Source: Candidatus Giovannonibacteria bacterium RIFCSPLOWO2_02_FULL_45_28 (GTDB taxonomy: Bacteria; Patescibacteriota; Minisyncoccia; UBA11713; 2-01-FULL-45-33). From it: 42,611 nt of DNA. Positions 1-8,246 of the stretch are shown here, piece after piece. Numbering within the stretch: the first letter of the stretch is position 1; each line of letters starts with the position of its first letter. The notes beneath the pieces were generated by a model. That model did no database searches and was not told where the DNA came from. It saw nothing but the letters and a program-made list of their open reading frames with translations. Position numbers and translations under genes: made by a program. The stretch is from positions 1 through 42,611 of the forward strand of contig MFIM01000016.1 of NCBI GenBank assembly GCA_001780725.1, given 5' to 3'.

Positions 1-394
1 GTGATGAAAAAACTCCATAAAGCTCACTTGTCCGCCTTAGGCGGGAGGCTTTACGGAGTGCAATATGTATCTGGCCTTATGCATGCACACTTAGCAATCC
101 GATTGCTAAGTGAAATAAAACACCTTTTGGTGTCAAAAACCAAACAAAAACTCCGGTTTCATTGAACCGAAGCTTGATTGCGCGCAGTGGGTTGCTTTTT
201 TCTAGCCTAGGACTTAGGAAGGCATACCCTTGCGACATACCAACTGATGCCGCCTTCCGCTGTGTGACTCACAGCCACCGGACTTAAGCACATTATGCCC
301 GTGGAGGGGCGGATCCCCGTGCACACTGGCAGCTGCGCGCGCCTGCCTGCACTTGCTTGCTTGTCAAACCAGCTTCTCCTTTCAAAAAAAATTC

Positions 395-482
395 TGGTGG
401 GCAGGGATGGATTTGAACCACCACGCACGAGGCGACCTCGGATTTACAGTCCGGTGCCTTAGCCAGACTCGGCCACCTGCCC
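395..482 (-). tRNA. tRNA-Tyr (anticodon GTA), CCA encoded
   Basis: Reverse complement GGGCAGGTGGCCGAGTCTGGCTAAGGCACCGGACTGTAAATCCGAGGTCGCCTCGTGCGTGGTGGTTCAAATCCATCCCTGCCCACCA: 7-bp acceptor stem, anticodon loop CTGTAAA, long class II variable arm, TTCAAATCC T-loop, 3' CCA present in DNA. Confidence 0.93.
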
Positions 483-1330
483 ACGCGGGTTTGATTTTTA
501 TGGAGAGAGGGGAACTGAGCTAGAGATCGATGTCTCCGCCAGCTTCTTGTTCACCCACAAACAAACGCGTCAGGCAACGCATTGCTTTCGGTATTATTTT
601 GCCGCAGCGCTTGCGGGGTGCCGACAGACAAAACAACTTATCCTAAGATATAATAGTTGGCTGCCCAAGCCACCCATTCCCCACGTTTTGTTTCAAAGAA
701 CTCCCGTCAAAACTCTCATTTCTACGACATTCTTACATTCTCAAGAATGTCGGAATATCAGAACTTTGATGGGGTGGCAAAAGCGCGAGGACTTTTGCCG
801 GGGAAAACGAGTTGGGCGCGCCAATTGACGCAATCGGTATGGTGTGGTCACACCGGGAGGACTCGCCGCCACACGCGGCAGGACGCAACCTCCAAACGTC
901 GCACTCGAAAAAACTTTCACCCACCCACTTTCCCCCATCAAAACCTCCGAAAAATCAAGAGGCTTTGATGGAAGGGGGATGGAGCTGGGGCGTGAGGTTA
1001 AAATTCGCCCGCGCGGCTCCTTGGGTCGGATTCGGGTTGTTTCGAAACCGACCATTCGCGCCTTTGGCGCGATCCCGATAATTCAGGACAAGGATGTTGT
1101 TCCCCCGAGACACCCTTTTCTTTTTTCAAAGTCCCTCTTAGGAGGCCGAAGGACGGGGACCCATGCACCCATCCTTTGGTCTCCCAAGGACCCGCCTAGA
1201 CGCGCCAGGCGAGGCTGGTGACCACCCATGTTCACCTATTAAACTTCGGGATAATTCGTCAGCCGGGGCTATTATTTTGGTTTATGCCCGCGATACCGCG
1301 TTATCCCTGCTATCAAGCGTGACTACCTCC

Positions 1331-1358
1331 ATTATACTCCTATTAAAATATTTGTCAA
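1331..1358 (-). promoter_or_regulatory. sigma70-like promoter TTGACA-16-TATAAT
   Basis: Reverse complement TTGACAAATATTTTAATAGGAGTATAATGGAGG; perfect -35 and -10 hexamers. Confidence 0.75.
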
Positions 1359-1435
1359 GTGGCATTGACAATATGGCCCAATTTAGCCTTATTTAAGCTG
1401 TTTTCAACCGAAAACAAACAGTTTACCACAAGCCC

Positions 1436-1463
1436 TTGACATTTTTAATAAAAGGAGTATAAT
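1436..1463 (+). promoter_or_regulatory. sigma70-like promoter TTGACA-16-TATAAT
   Basis: TTGACATTTTTAATAAAAGGAGTATAATTGAGG; perfect hexamers, divergent from and similar to the 1331-1358 promoter. Confidence 0.75.
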
Positions 1464-1469
1464 TGAGGC

Positions 1470-1756
1470 AGAGAGGAGGTGAGGCTAAATGGTGTGGTAA
1501 GTGCGGTAAGTGAAGAGTGGGTGGGTTCGGTTTCGTTTTTGCAGCTTTGTTTAAGTGGTTTGTCGTTCTTGGAGGCAGAAGGTTCTCGTTTTTTTGAAAG
1601 CATTTTCTCCGAAGCCCTATGATAAAAAACCGAAGAAGAGGCTTCGTGGATGAAAAAATTTTCGGCAGAAACCCGACTAAGTGTCGGGGGAGAAAAAACA
1701 AAAAAAACATCAGTAACCCTAAGGGGGCCGCAACACGCGCGCCCCCTGGATTTTTC
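1470..1756 (+). ncRNA. candidate non-coding RNA transcription unit (family unassigned)
   Basis: Begins just after the TATAAT at 1458-1463. No substantial ORF; an RBS-like GAGGAGGTGAGG is followed only by ATG GTG TGG TAA. Internal hairpins include CCCGACtaagtGTCGGG. Ends in a GC-rich hairpin plus T-run. Confidence 0.45.
1722..1756 (+). terminator. rho-independent terminator
   Basis: AGGGGGC CGC aacac GCG C GCCCCCT followed by ggaTTTTTc. Confidence 0.65.
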
Positions 1757-2512
1757 TTAATTATATTTTTCTGTTGCTTCCCAGGCGAGATTAAAAATTG
1801 TTTTTAGAGAATCGGCAATTTCCTCACTTTCAATAATGACTCCGATCGGGTTTTTTCTTAAGGCGGATATGGCTACTCTATTTCCGTATACCGCAACATC
1901 ACAAGTAAAAGGAAATTTATCGGCCGGAATATAGCGTGCCTCGCGGAGCAATTCGTCGTCTTGTTTTTTTAAAATTTTTCCGCGCGAGCTGGTATAGATT
2001 AATTTAGAATGTATTCCGCGCCTTACTCTTCGCGGAGAATACTCTGCTGGGTGAGATGGAAATATTCTTAAAATATCGTCTGCGGAGGAAAAACCCAAAG
2101 CTTCTTTTTCTTTCGTTTTTAAAAACTCATCTTGCATTGTCCGCAGACCCTCTACTCCTTCAAAAAATCTCACCCTCGGGCGCTCGCCGGAGGAAATGTA
2201 AAGCTTACCGAGGCCGGGCAGGATTTCTTCCAGCGCGCTCTCGCGTTCTCTGGCCATTTTTTTTTCTCGCTCGGCGATTTTAATTAAATGCTCCGGATCT
2301 TCTGCGCGGAAATAACTTTTCTTTCCTTTCTCAAACGAGGTTACCAGCCCTTTTTTCATAAGAGCTTCCAATTGCACATAAGTTGTTGCGCGTTTTACCG
2401 CGGCTTTTTTAGCAATCTCCTGCGCAGTTTCCGACCCTAATTCCAAAAGCGCGAGATACACCCTCGCCTCGTTCTCCGAGAGCCCAATCTTTTTTAGTTC
2501 GTCCAACATCAA
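1757..2512 (-). CDS. TrmB-family / sugar-specific HTH transcriptional regulator
   Basis: 251 aa; N-terminal wHTH LGLSENEARVYLALLELGSETAQEIAKKAAVKRATTYVQLEALMKKGLVTSFEKGKKSYFRAEDPEHL is typical of TrmB. Confidence 0.85.
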   Translation of the reverse strand: MMLDELKKIGLSENEARVYLALLELGSETAQEIAKKAAVKRATTYVQLEALMKKGLVTSFEKGKKSYFRAEDPEHLIKIAEREKKMARERESALEEILPGLGKLYISSGERPRVRFFEGVEGLRTMQDEFLKTKEKEALGFSSADDILRIFPSHPAEYSPRRVRRGIHSKLIYTSSRGKILKKQDDELLREARYIPADKFPFTCDVAVYGNRVAISALRKNPIGVIIESEEIADSLKTIFNLAWEATEKYN

Positions 2513-2567
2513 GTACTAATTACTAATTTTCTACTAATTTACTAATAATTTATTCGTATATTTGTTC

Positions 2568-3848
2568 TTAATTCGTAATTAGTACTCGCTTTAATTTTAA
2601 GCTCCATAAATTACCGTAAGATTTGTCGCGGAAGAGGAGATGGGAATCGTCGGAGAGAAGCTTGGGGCTTGTGACGTCAAAACTTGTCGGTATGAAATCT
2701 GAAACTTTGCCGGTTGATGTATCAATTAGGACAAAGTTGTCTCGAAAAGAGATTTTGCCTTTCCACCAGTCGTCCGGAATGCCTAGCGGGAAAACATCCG
2801 ATGTTTGAAGCCCGCCAACATCGGATGTTGAGGAGCGAGGTGCTCCGCAGTACGCAATATTTTTTTGCGTCCGTAAAAACGCGCACTTTTCGGCGATTGT
2901 TTTTACGCCAAACTCCTTTACATTTCCGGTTTTTACATCAACAAATTTTAAATTAAGCAAATTACCATCCGTGTCAGAGGTTGAATAAAGCGACCCTGAA
3001 CCATCGGGATTCCAAACCGCATCAAGCCCCAATCCATCGGCGATTTTATTGAAAGCCCCGGTTGATGGGTTTAGCGTGTAAAGAAATCCTCGCGCGCCGT
3101 AGGAAGACTTAGTTTTGAGCGCTATGTTATTTGCGGTGAGCCATGAAATTTCAAAACCGGGGACATTGTTGTCAAAAATTCTTCTTTGATTTTTAAAGTC
3201 GGATGTTGCGATAAAAATATTTTGGCTGTCGCCCAGATCGTTTATAAATACCAGCGATTTTGAATCGGGAGAAAACGCAACGTCAGTAACCGAATCCGGC
3301 AGAAAATTCGTGCGCGGAGTCGTGGTTGAGTAATCAATCAAAAGTTTCCTTATCTGATTGTCTAAATTGTAAAAAACCACGGCGCGCTTTCCGTCCGGCG
3401 CCCAGACGGCGCGCAAAACTTGCGGAATTGTGAAATTTGAAATCCTGCGCTCTTCGTCCGAACCATCTGCGCGCCTTTCAAAAAGATGCCCTAAATTTTC
3501 GGGGATATTTTTGTGGTAGCGCACGGACGTTGTGCCAATCCCGGCCAATGAAGAAATATTATCGGAACTTAGGCGTATCATTGTGCCAATCGGCAAACTT
3601 CGCGCGGTTTCCGGAGAAAGGGGCAATTCGCCGCCCGGGAAAACACTCGGTGTTTTTTGGGGCGTTTCGCCACCGAGTGTTGGGGAGGGCGGCGCGCCGG
3701 AAGGCGCAGCTGAAGGAAAAATTCCCAAAAAGCCCACCCCATCTCTTTCTTCTCCATTTTTCAATCCAAACCAAACCAAAGTTCCGATAATTATTGCAAT
3801 TGCCACTCCCGCAACTATCACATTTCTTCTTGTTAAAAGATTTTCCAT
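2568..3848 (-). CDS. membrane-anchored TolB/WD40-like beta-propeller protein
   Basis: 426 aa; N-terminal TM (VIVAGVAIAIIIGTLVWFGL) and repeats such as VWAPDGKRAVVFY, VAFSPDSKSLVFIND, VWNPDGSGSLYST. Confidence 0.7.
   Translation of the reverse strand: MENLLTRRNVIVAGVAIAIIIGTLVWFGLKNGEERDGVGFLGIFPSAAPSGAPPSPTLGGETPQKTPSVFPGGELPLSPETARSLPIGTMIRLSSDNISSLAGIGTTSVRYHKNIPENLGHLFERRADGSDEERRISNFTIPQVLRAVWAPDGKRAVVFYNLDNQIRKLLIDYSTTTPRTNFLPDSVTDVAFSPDSKSLVFINDLGDSQNIFIATSDFKNQRRIFDNNVPGFEISWLTANNIALKTKSSYGARGFLYTLNPSTGAFNKIADGLGLDAVWNPDGSGSLYSTSDTDGNLLNLKFVDVKTGNVKEFGVKTIAEKCAFLRTQKNIAYCGAPRSSTSDVGGLQTSDVFPLGIPDDWWKGKISFRDNFVLIDTSTGKVSDFIPTSFDVTSPKLLSDDSHLLFRDKSYGNLWSLKLKRVLITN
2781..2848. repeat. 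palindromic element, core ACATCCGATGT / ACATCGGATGT, inside the beta-propeller CDS
   Basis: gcgggaAAACATCCGATGTTTgaagcccgccAACATCGGATGTTgaggagcgagg. Confidence 0.85.
3631..3690. repeat. palindromic element, core ACACTCGGTGT / CACCGAGTGT, inside the beta-propeller CDS
   Basis: ccgcccgggaaAACACTCGGTGTTttttggggcgtttcgcCACCGAGTGTTggggagggcgg. Confidence 0.88.
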
Positions 3849-3851
3849 GGG

Positions 3852-4004
3852 TTATTTGGCTAGTTCCGCGCTGTGCTCAGCGACTTTTTGATTAAATAAA
3901 TCTTGTATTTTTTCGGGCTCTCCTTTTTCAAAATCCACTCCGCGCAGAATGACTTCGTCATTTTTTTCTATTTTTTGTTCCGCCGATTGTAAAAATTCTT
4001 TCAT
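3852..4004 (-). CDS. small hypothetical protein (50 aa)
   Basis: Translated by hand: MKEFLQSAEQKIEKNDEVILRGVDFEKGEPEKIQDLFNQKVAEHSAELAK. Tightly packed between the HepT and beta-propeller ORFs; below the track length cutoff. Confidence 0.5.
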   Translation of the reverse strand: MKEFLQSAEQKIEKNDEVILRGVDFEKGEPEKIQDLFNQKVAEHSAELAK

Positions 4005-4007
4005 GTT

Positions 4008-4433
4008 TTATTTTTTAACATTATATTCCGATATGAATTTGATATACTTTTTGAAGTCTTCAAAATTGATGCGCAAATCTTTGAGAAACTGCCTGCGATT
4101 TAAGGTTTCATAACCGTGTACAATTCGGTTGCGTACGCCAGCCACTGGAGCAACGCGATCCGCGAACTCCTTAGGCAACACATTGTTGCCGCCTAAAACA
4201 TAAAACGTGCTTTGAAAATCATCCGAAATTGGGAATTTCAGTTCCTTAATAAAATGCTGATTGATATCCATCATTATGTCCACAGCCAACTGGAAAGCCC
4301 TTTCTAGGTGCCGAAGCTTGTCTAAATCCTCTAAAATTGCAGCGTCACCGAGCTTTAAAAGATTTTCCAACTCTTCAACGTAACCTCGAAGTTCATTTAA
4401 CTTTGCTTCCACAAATTGTTTTTCAAAAGTCAT
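4008..4433 (-). CDS. hepT: HepT-like HEPN RNase toxin
   Basis: 141 aa; contains RNRIVHGY, an exact RX4HXY motif of HepT toxins; adjacent to an MNT-type nucleotidyltransferase. Confidence 0.85.
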   Translation of the reverse strand: MTFEKQFVEAKLNELRGYVEELENLLKLGDAAILEDLDKLRHLERAFQLAVDIMMDINQHFIKELKFPISDDFQSTFYVLGGNNVLPKEFADRVAPVAGVRNRIVHGYETLNRRQFLKDLRINFEDFKKYIKFISEYNVKK

Positions 4434-4434
4434 T

Positions 4435-4845
4435 TTAGCTTATGCCTTGCACGTACTCCTTTAATCTCCGTTCTTTAAGCTCAAAAAGCGGCTTGGCTTC
4501 CACGTATCGTTTGAAGGCGTAAGCTCGCAGTTCATAAAAATTTAGGGGGTTGGTTTGATATAAAACTTGTCCGTTATCGGATATCGCGTAAAGCAAAAGT
4601 GGTGGGGCAAGATGTATATTTACCAAATCAATGCGCTGACTTTTGAGAATTGGGTTGAGATCCAGCATCATTTGAGCTTCTTCTCTGATACCAAGGTTTT
4701 TTGTGCTCAAATAAGCGATGTCCACATCGCTTTCTTTATGTGTTTTGCCTGTTACGGACGAGCCGAACAGCACAAGCAATTTAAGCCCGTATTTCTCCGC
4801 TACGTTTTTTAGCTCTTCCTTTTTCTTTTCCGTCAATTTTATCAT
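4435..4845 (-). CDS. mntA: MntA-like minimal nucleotidyltransferase antitoxin
   Basis: 136 aa; GSSVTGKTHKESDVD matches the GSX10DXD motif; immediately upstream of hepT. Confidence 0.87.
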   Translation of the reverse strand: MIKLTEKKKEELKNVAEKYGLKLLVLFGSSVTGKTHKESDVDIAYLSTKNLGIREEAQMMLDLNPILKSQRIDLVNIHLAPPLLLYAISDNGQVLYQTNPLNFYELRAYAFKRYVEAKPLFELKERRLKEYVQGIS

Positions 4846-4902
4846 CTTTTTATTTTACAACATTTTTAAGGCGTTGTCTAGTTTGTGCTCCGCGATTATT
4901 AT

Positions 4903-4929
4903 ATTTCTTCTTGTTAAAAGATTTTCCAT
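4903..4929. repeat. 27-bp direct repeat copy (second copy at 3822-3848)
   Basis: atttcttcttgttaaaagattttccat identical at 3822-3848 and 4903-4929. On the minus strand it encodes MENLLTRRN, the start of the 2568..3848 CDS. Confidence 0.9.
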
Positions 4930-4935
4930 AATTGA

Positions 4936-5415
4936 TTACATTACGTTTTCTATTCCCTCCGATCCCGGTATAATAATATTTTGTTGCGGTTGTTGCGTGG
5001 TTTGTTGCTGTGGTTGTGTTGTAGTGGTGTTTTGATTAAGGCTTTTTATATCCAACTGCAAATTCACCAGTTGCGGGTTAATTGTCCAAAGAATCAGATA
5101 GGACAAAAGCGCGAGAAGCAACCCGAAAATCGCCTGCGTAATGCGGTCTCTGGCATCTGCCTTGGAATCAATCGCTTCGGAGATCGCGTATTGGATTCCG
5201 CCGATTACAATCATGACAACCGCCAGCACTGCGGCGAGGCTTAAGATAAAAGGAATAATATTTTTGATGTACTCCGGAAATGTGCTTACCTGTTGGCCAA
5301 CGCCCGGAAGCGGCTGGAGCAAAGAATATGGAACGCCGTCGGCGGCAGAGGAAATGTAAAATCCGGAAACCAAAATCAAAAATGACAATCCAAAAATCCA
5401 AAATTTGTTTTTCAT
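4936..5415 (-). CDS. pilin-like (VirB2/TrbC-like) membrane protein
   Basis: 159 aa; signal sequence, two TM segments (IIPFILSLAAVLAVVMIVIGGIQYAIS; ITQAIFGLLLALLSYLILWTINP); Gln/Thr-rich tail; at the end of a T4SS-like cluster. Confidence 0.65.
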   Translation of the reverse strand: MKNKFWIFGLSFLILVSGFYISSAADGVPYSLLQPLPGVGQQVSTFPEYIKNIIPFILSLAAVLAVVMIVIGGIQYAISEAIDSKADARDRITQAIFGLLLALLSYLILWTINPQLVNLQLDIKSLNQNTTTTQPQQQTTQQPQQNIIIPGSEGIENVM

Positions 5416-6434
5416 TGTCGGGCTGTTACTGATAATCCCGCCTCTGCTTGCTGAAAAAGCGCGCCTTTATCTTCAATTTTTATAGAAAAATTAGTTTGCG
5501 ATTCTGTTTCCGCCGGAGCGGTGAGATCTAAAAGCCGCCGATTCCCGACTCCGTCGGCCGGTGGACTGATTTTTTCTCCGTTCGCGCTCCAGCCGATTTG
5601 CGCGCGCGCAAGAGACTCCAGGCCAAAAAAGAACGGTTCGGCCAGGATTGAAAACGAATTTCCCGCCCGCCCGAGAAACGAAACAATTGCCTGCGGTTTA
5701 ATGCCGGTAAGCGCATTAACTTCATAAAATAAAATTTCCGGCTGATATGTTCTGATGCGGATGTTTTTTTGCGTTGATGCCACGCCGCCGAGCGAGCTTG
5801 TTTTAAGCGTAACAATATATTCGCTGGATCCGACATCCGCCAATCTTAAAACAAGTTTATTTTTTCCGCCGCCAGATTGATTTTGCACTGGTTTGCCGTC
5901 CAAAGACCACTCATAAATCAGATTTTGGAGTTTTAGTTTTGCGCCTCCGGAAAAGAGGTGCGGTACGGCTATTATTTCAACAACGCTTCCCGGCGTTGGC
6001 AAAGCCGCTCCTCTGTAAAAAGCTGGCGTATAAGCTAGGGGGTGGATTATAAAATCAATGTCCGCGACAGAAACGTCCGTTTGGGTTTCAAAGACAGATC
6101 CGTCTATGGAAGTTGCTATGGCTCGTATGACCATTCCGGAACCCAAACTGCCGGCCGTGAATGTTTGTTCTATAAGTCCCCGGCCGGAGGCAATCTCTTT
6201 CCCGTTTAAAAGCCATCGGAAATTTGCCCGCGCCGCGTCAAACGCAAAGGATTTCGCCGTTGCGGTTATTGTTTGCCCGGCTTTCGGAGAAGCCGGAGAA
6301 ATGCTTAAAACAAGGTCATTCGGAGAGGTAAGAATGAGCGCGGAAGCGTGCCAAGCAGTAATAAATGCCAAAACTAACACCAAATATCTCATTACTTTTA
6401 TTATCTCATGGTTTGTTAAACGAATTAAGCTCAT
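5412..6434 (-). CDS. secreted/membrane protein with Ig/PKD-like repeats
   Basis: 340 aa; N-terminal hydrophobic segment; SPASPKAGQTITATAKSF and similar beta-sandwich-like stretches; overlaps neighbouring ORFs by a few nt. Confidence 0.5.
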   Translation of the reverse strand: MSLIRLTNHEIIKVMRYLVLVLAFITAWHASALILTSPNDLVLSISPASPKAGQTITATAKSFAFDAARANFRWLLNGKEIASGRGLIEQTFTAGSLGSGMVIRAIATSIDGSVFETQTDVSVADIDFIIHPLAYTPAFYRGAALPTPGSVVEIIAVPHLFSGGAKLKLQNLIYEWSLDGKPVQNQSGGGKNKLVLRLADVGSSEYIVTLKTSSLGGVASTQKNIRIRTYQPEILFYEVNALTGIKPQAIVSFLGRAGNSFSILAEPFFFGLESLARAQIGWSANGEKISPPADGVGNRRLLDLTAPAETESQTNFSIKIEDKGALFQQAEAGLSVTARQ

Positions 6435-8245
6435 TGTTTTTGTTGCTGAAAGTCCTCCTTCGCTTTTTTAATTGCCAGCAACTGCGCAGGATCGGAGGTG
6501 ATAATTTGATCCTCCGTGTATGAGGCAAGTATCTTTATCGCCACATGCTTTAAGCCGGCGAAAAATATTCCCTCTCCGACATCGGATTCCAATAGCAGAA
6601 ATTTCTCTTCCTCGGTTAATTTAAACACTTCTTTTAGCTGGTCAATGCTTGAAGGCGACTGTTTGAGCAGAATTTGTATTGATGAATTGTTGATAATGGT
6701 CGGACCGTAACTGGAATTAAGAAAATCTCCGACGTCTTGCGTGATTGTCGCAAGGCCAAGATAATATTTTCTGGCGCGTTTGGCGATTCCGGAAAGAAAG
6801 GAGGCCCCTTGCTCATTTTTCATAATCCACCAAGCCTCGTCCACTACCAAAAGGCGTTTTTTGATTTCTGCGCGGATCGCGTTCCATATGTAATTAATAA
6901 TTAAATACATTGCAACCGGACGGAGCTCCTCTTCCATGTCGCGGACGGAAAAAACAATAAATTTCTGGTTGATATCCACATTAGTTGGTTGATTGATGAA
7001 TCCGGCCCAGGTGCCCTTGGTAAACTTCCGCAATCTTTCTACCATGGAGCCCCCGCCTTCCATACCGGCAAGCACCAATTCCAAGTCGGAAAGAATCGGC
7101 GGTATGGCTTTGGAAAAATCGGAATCCGGCGTGATATCGCGCGATGCGTATGTTTCGGTGATTGCGCGGTCTATAATAGAATCTTCTTCCGGAGTAAGTC
7201 CGCCGAGCATAATTCTAAAAAGTCCCACCAGATTTATAATATGCGATCTCAAGACATCCGCTGGCGATTCGTCCTCGCGCGGGGTGGGCAAGTCAAAAGG
7301 ATTTATGTGGTGGTGTGAGGTCAAAGAAATATTAAAATATCTTCCGCCGACCGCTTCGGCCAGATATTCGTATTCGCGCTCCGGGTCTATAACGATAATA
7401 TCCGTATCAAACATCAAAGAGCGCAAAATTTCCAGTTTGGTTGCGTAAGACTTTCCTGCGCCCGCTTTGGCGAAAATTACGGAGTTGTAATTTTCCAAAC
7501 TAAAGCGGTCAAAAAGAACGAGGGAATTGTTGTGGGAATTTATGCCGAAAAGCACGCCCTTATTTGAAGTAAGATCAAAAGATACGAACGGAAAAACGCT
7601 TGAGGCTGGAGAAGAATTCAAATAGTTGTTTATTTGGAGCATGTCTTCTCCCTGCGGGAAAACCGAATTTACTCCGTCTTGCTGCTGAAAAAGCGCGGGC
7701 TTGGCGTAAACCAGGCGGGACTCCAGCATGGATTTGATTTCCGCCTCCACCTTATCAAGCTCCTCAATTGTGTTTCCGTAAATTGCGATATAGAGTCCGA
7801 AGTTAAAAAGACGCTCTTGCGCTTGCTGCAGTTTGTCGCGAAGAGATTCCAGATCCTGATAGGCCGTGTCCAAAATCGGATCTCTCACCAAGCCTTTTTG
7901 CTGGCGAATTGCTATTTGAGATTGTACCTCGGCGACTTTTCTTTGCAGCTTTCTCAAAACAGTAGCCGTGTTTACCGGATGAATAAATATGGAAACGTCA
8001 AAAACTTTATCTAAATTTATAATCGGGCTAAACCAGTTTGAAGAGAGAAATCTTGGAAGAGAAAAAACAAAAACTACACGCATAAGTTTTTCACCGAGCC
8101 GGACATGGTTGGCCGTAATCTCCAGCGCGGCCGGGGCGATAACGTCTTTTAATTGTAAAACTCCGGCGCGATAAATTTCCTCCGGAAAGACGGGGGTAAT
8201 TTCGGTTTCTTCTTTTTTCTTTTTAAATATATCTAAGATGGACAT
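6431..8245 (-). CDS. VirB4/TraC-family T4SS ATPase
   Basis: 604 aa; Walker A FAKAGAGKSYATKLEILRSL, Walker B-like KRLLVVDEAWWIM, IDPEREYEYLAEAVGGRYFNIS; typical of VirB4/TrbE/TraC. Confidence 0.9.
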   Translation of the reverse strand: MSILDIFKKKKEETEITPVFPEEIYRAGVLQLKDVIAPAALEITANHVRLGEKLMRVVFVFSLPRFLSSNWFSPIINLDKVFDVSIFIHPVNTATVLRKLQRKVAEVQSQIAIRQQKGLVRDPILDTAYQDLESLRDKLQQAQERLFNFGLYIAIYGNTIEELDKVEAEIKSMLESRLVYAKPALFQQQDGVNSVFPQGEDMLQINNYLNSSPASSVFPFVSFDLTSNKGVLFGINSHNNSLVLFDRFSLENYNSVIFAKAGAGKSYATKLEILRSLMFDTDIIVIDPEREYEYLAEAVGGRYFNISLTSHHHINPFDLPTPREDESPADVLRSHIINLVGLFRIMLGGLTPEEDSIIDRAITETYASRDITPDSDFSKAIPPILSDLELVLAGMEGGGSMVERLRKFTKGTWAGFINQPTNVDINQKFIVFSVRDMEEELRPVAMYLIINYIWNAIRAEIKKRLLVVDEAWWIMKNEQGASFLSGIAKRARKYYLGLATITQDVGDFLNSSYGPTIINNSSIQILLKQSPSSIDQLKEVFKLTEEEKFLLLESDVGEGIFFAGLKHVAIKILASYTEDQIITSDPAQLLAIKKAKEDFQQQKQ

Positions 8246-8246
8246 T

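Noticed and set aside
1-380. tmRNA, RNase P or SRP RNA
   Set aside because: I looked for the conserved tmRNA ends, the RNase P core (GAGGAAAGTCC, ACAGAA) and the SRP apical loop on both strands and found no convincing match; left unassigned.
207-484. ORFs 207..428 and 293..484 on the minus strand
   Set aside because: Both overlap the tRNA-Tyr gene and have no protein-like composition.
547-1396. Overlapping ORFs of 60-125 aa on both strands
   Set aside because: Mutually overlapping, no RBS or family resemblance, located in hairpin-rich DNA; more likely non-coding.
4718-5035. 105-aa plus-strand Cys-rich ORF (CCGCCVVCCCGCVVVV)
   Set aside because: Antisense to the Gln/Thr-rich tail of the pilin-like protein; an artefact of low complexity.
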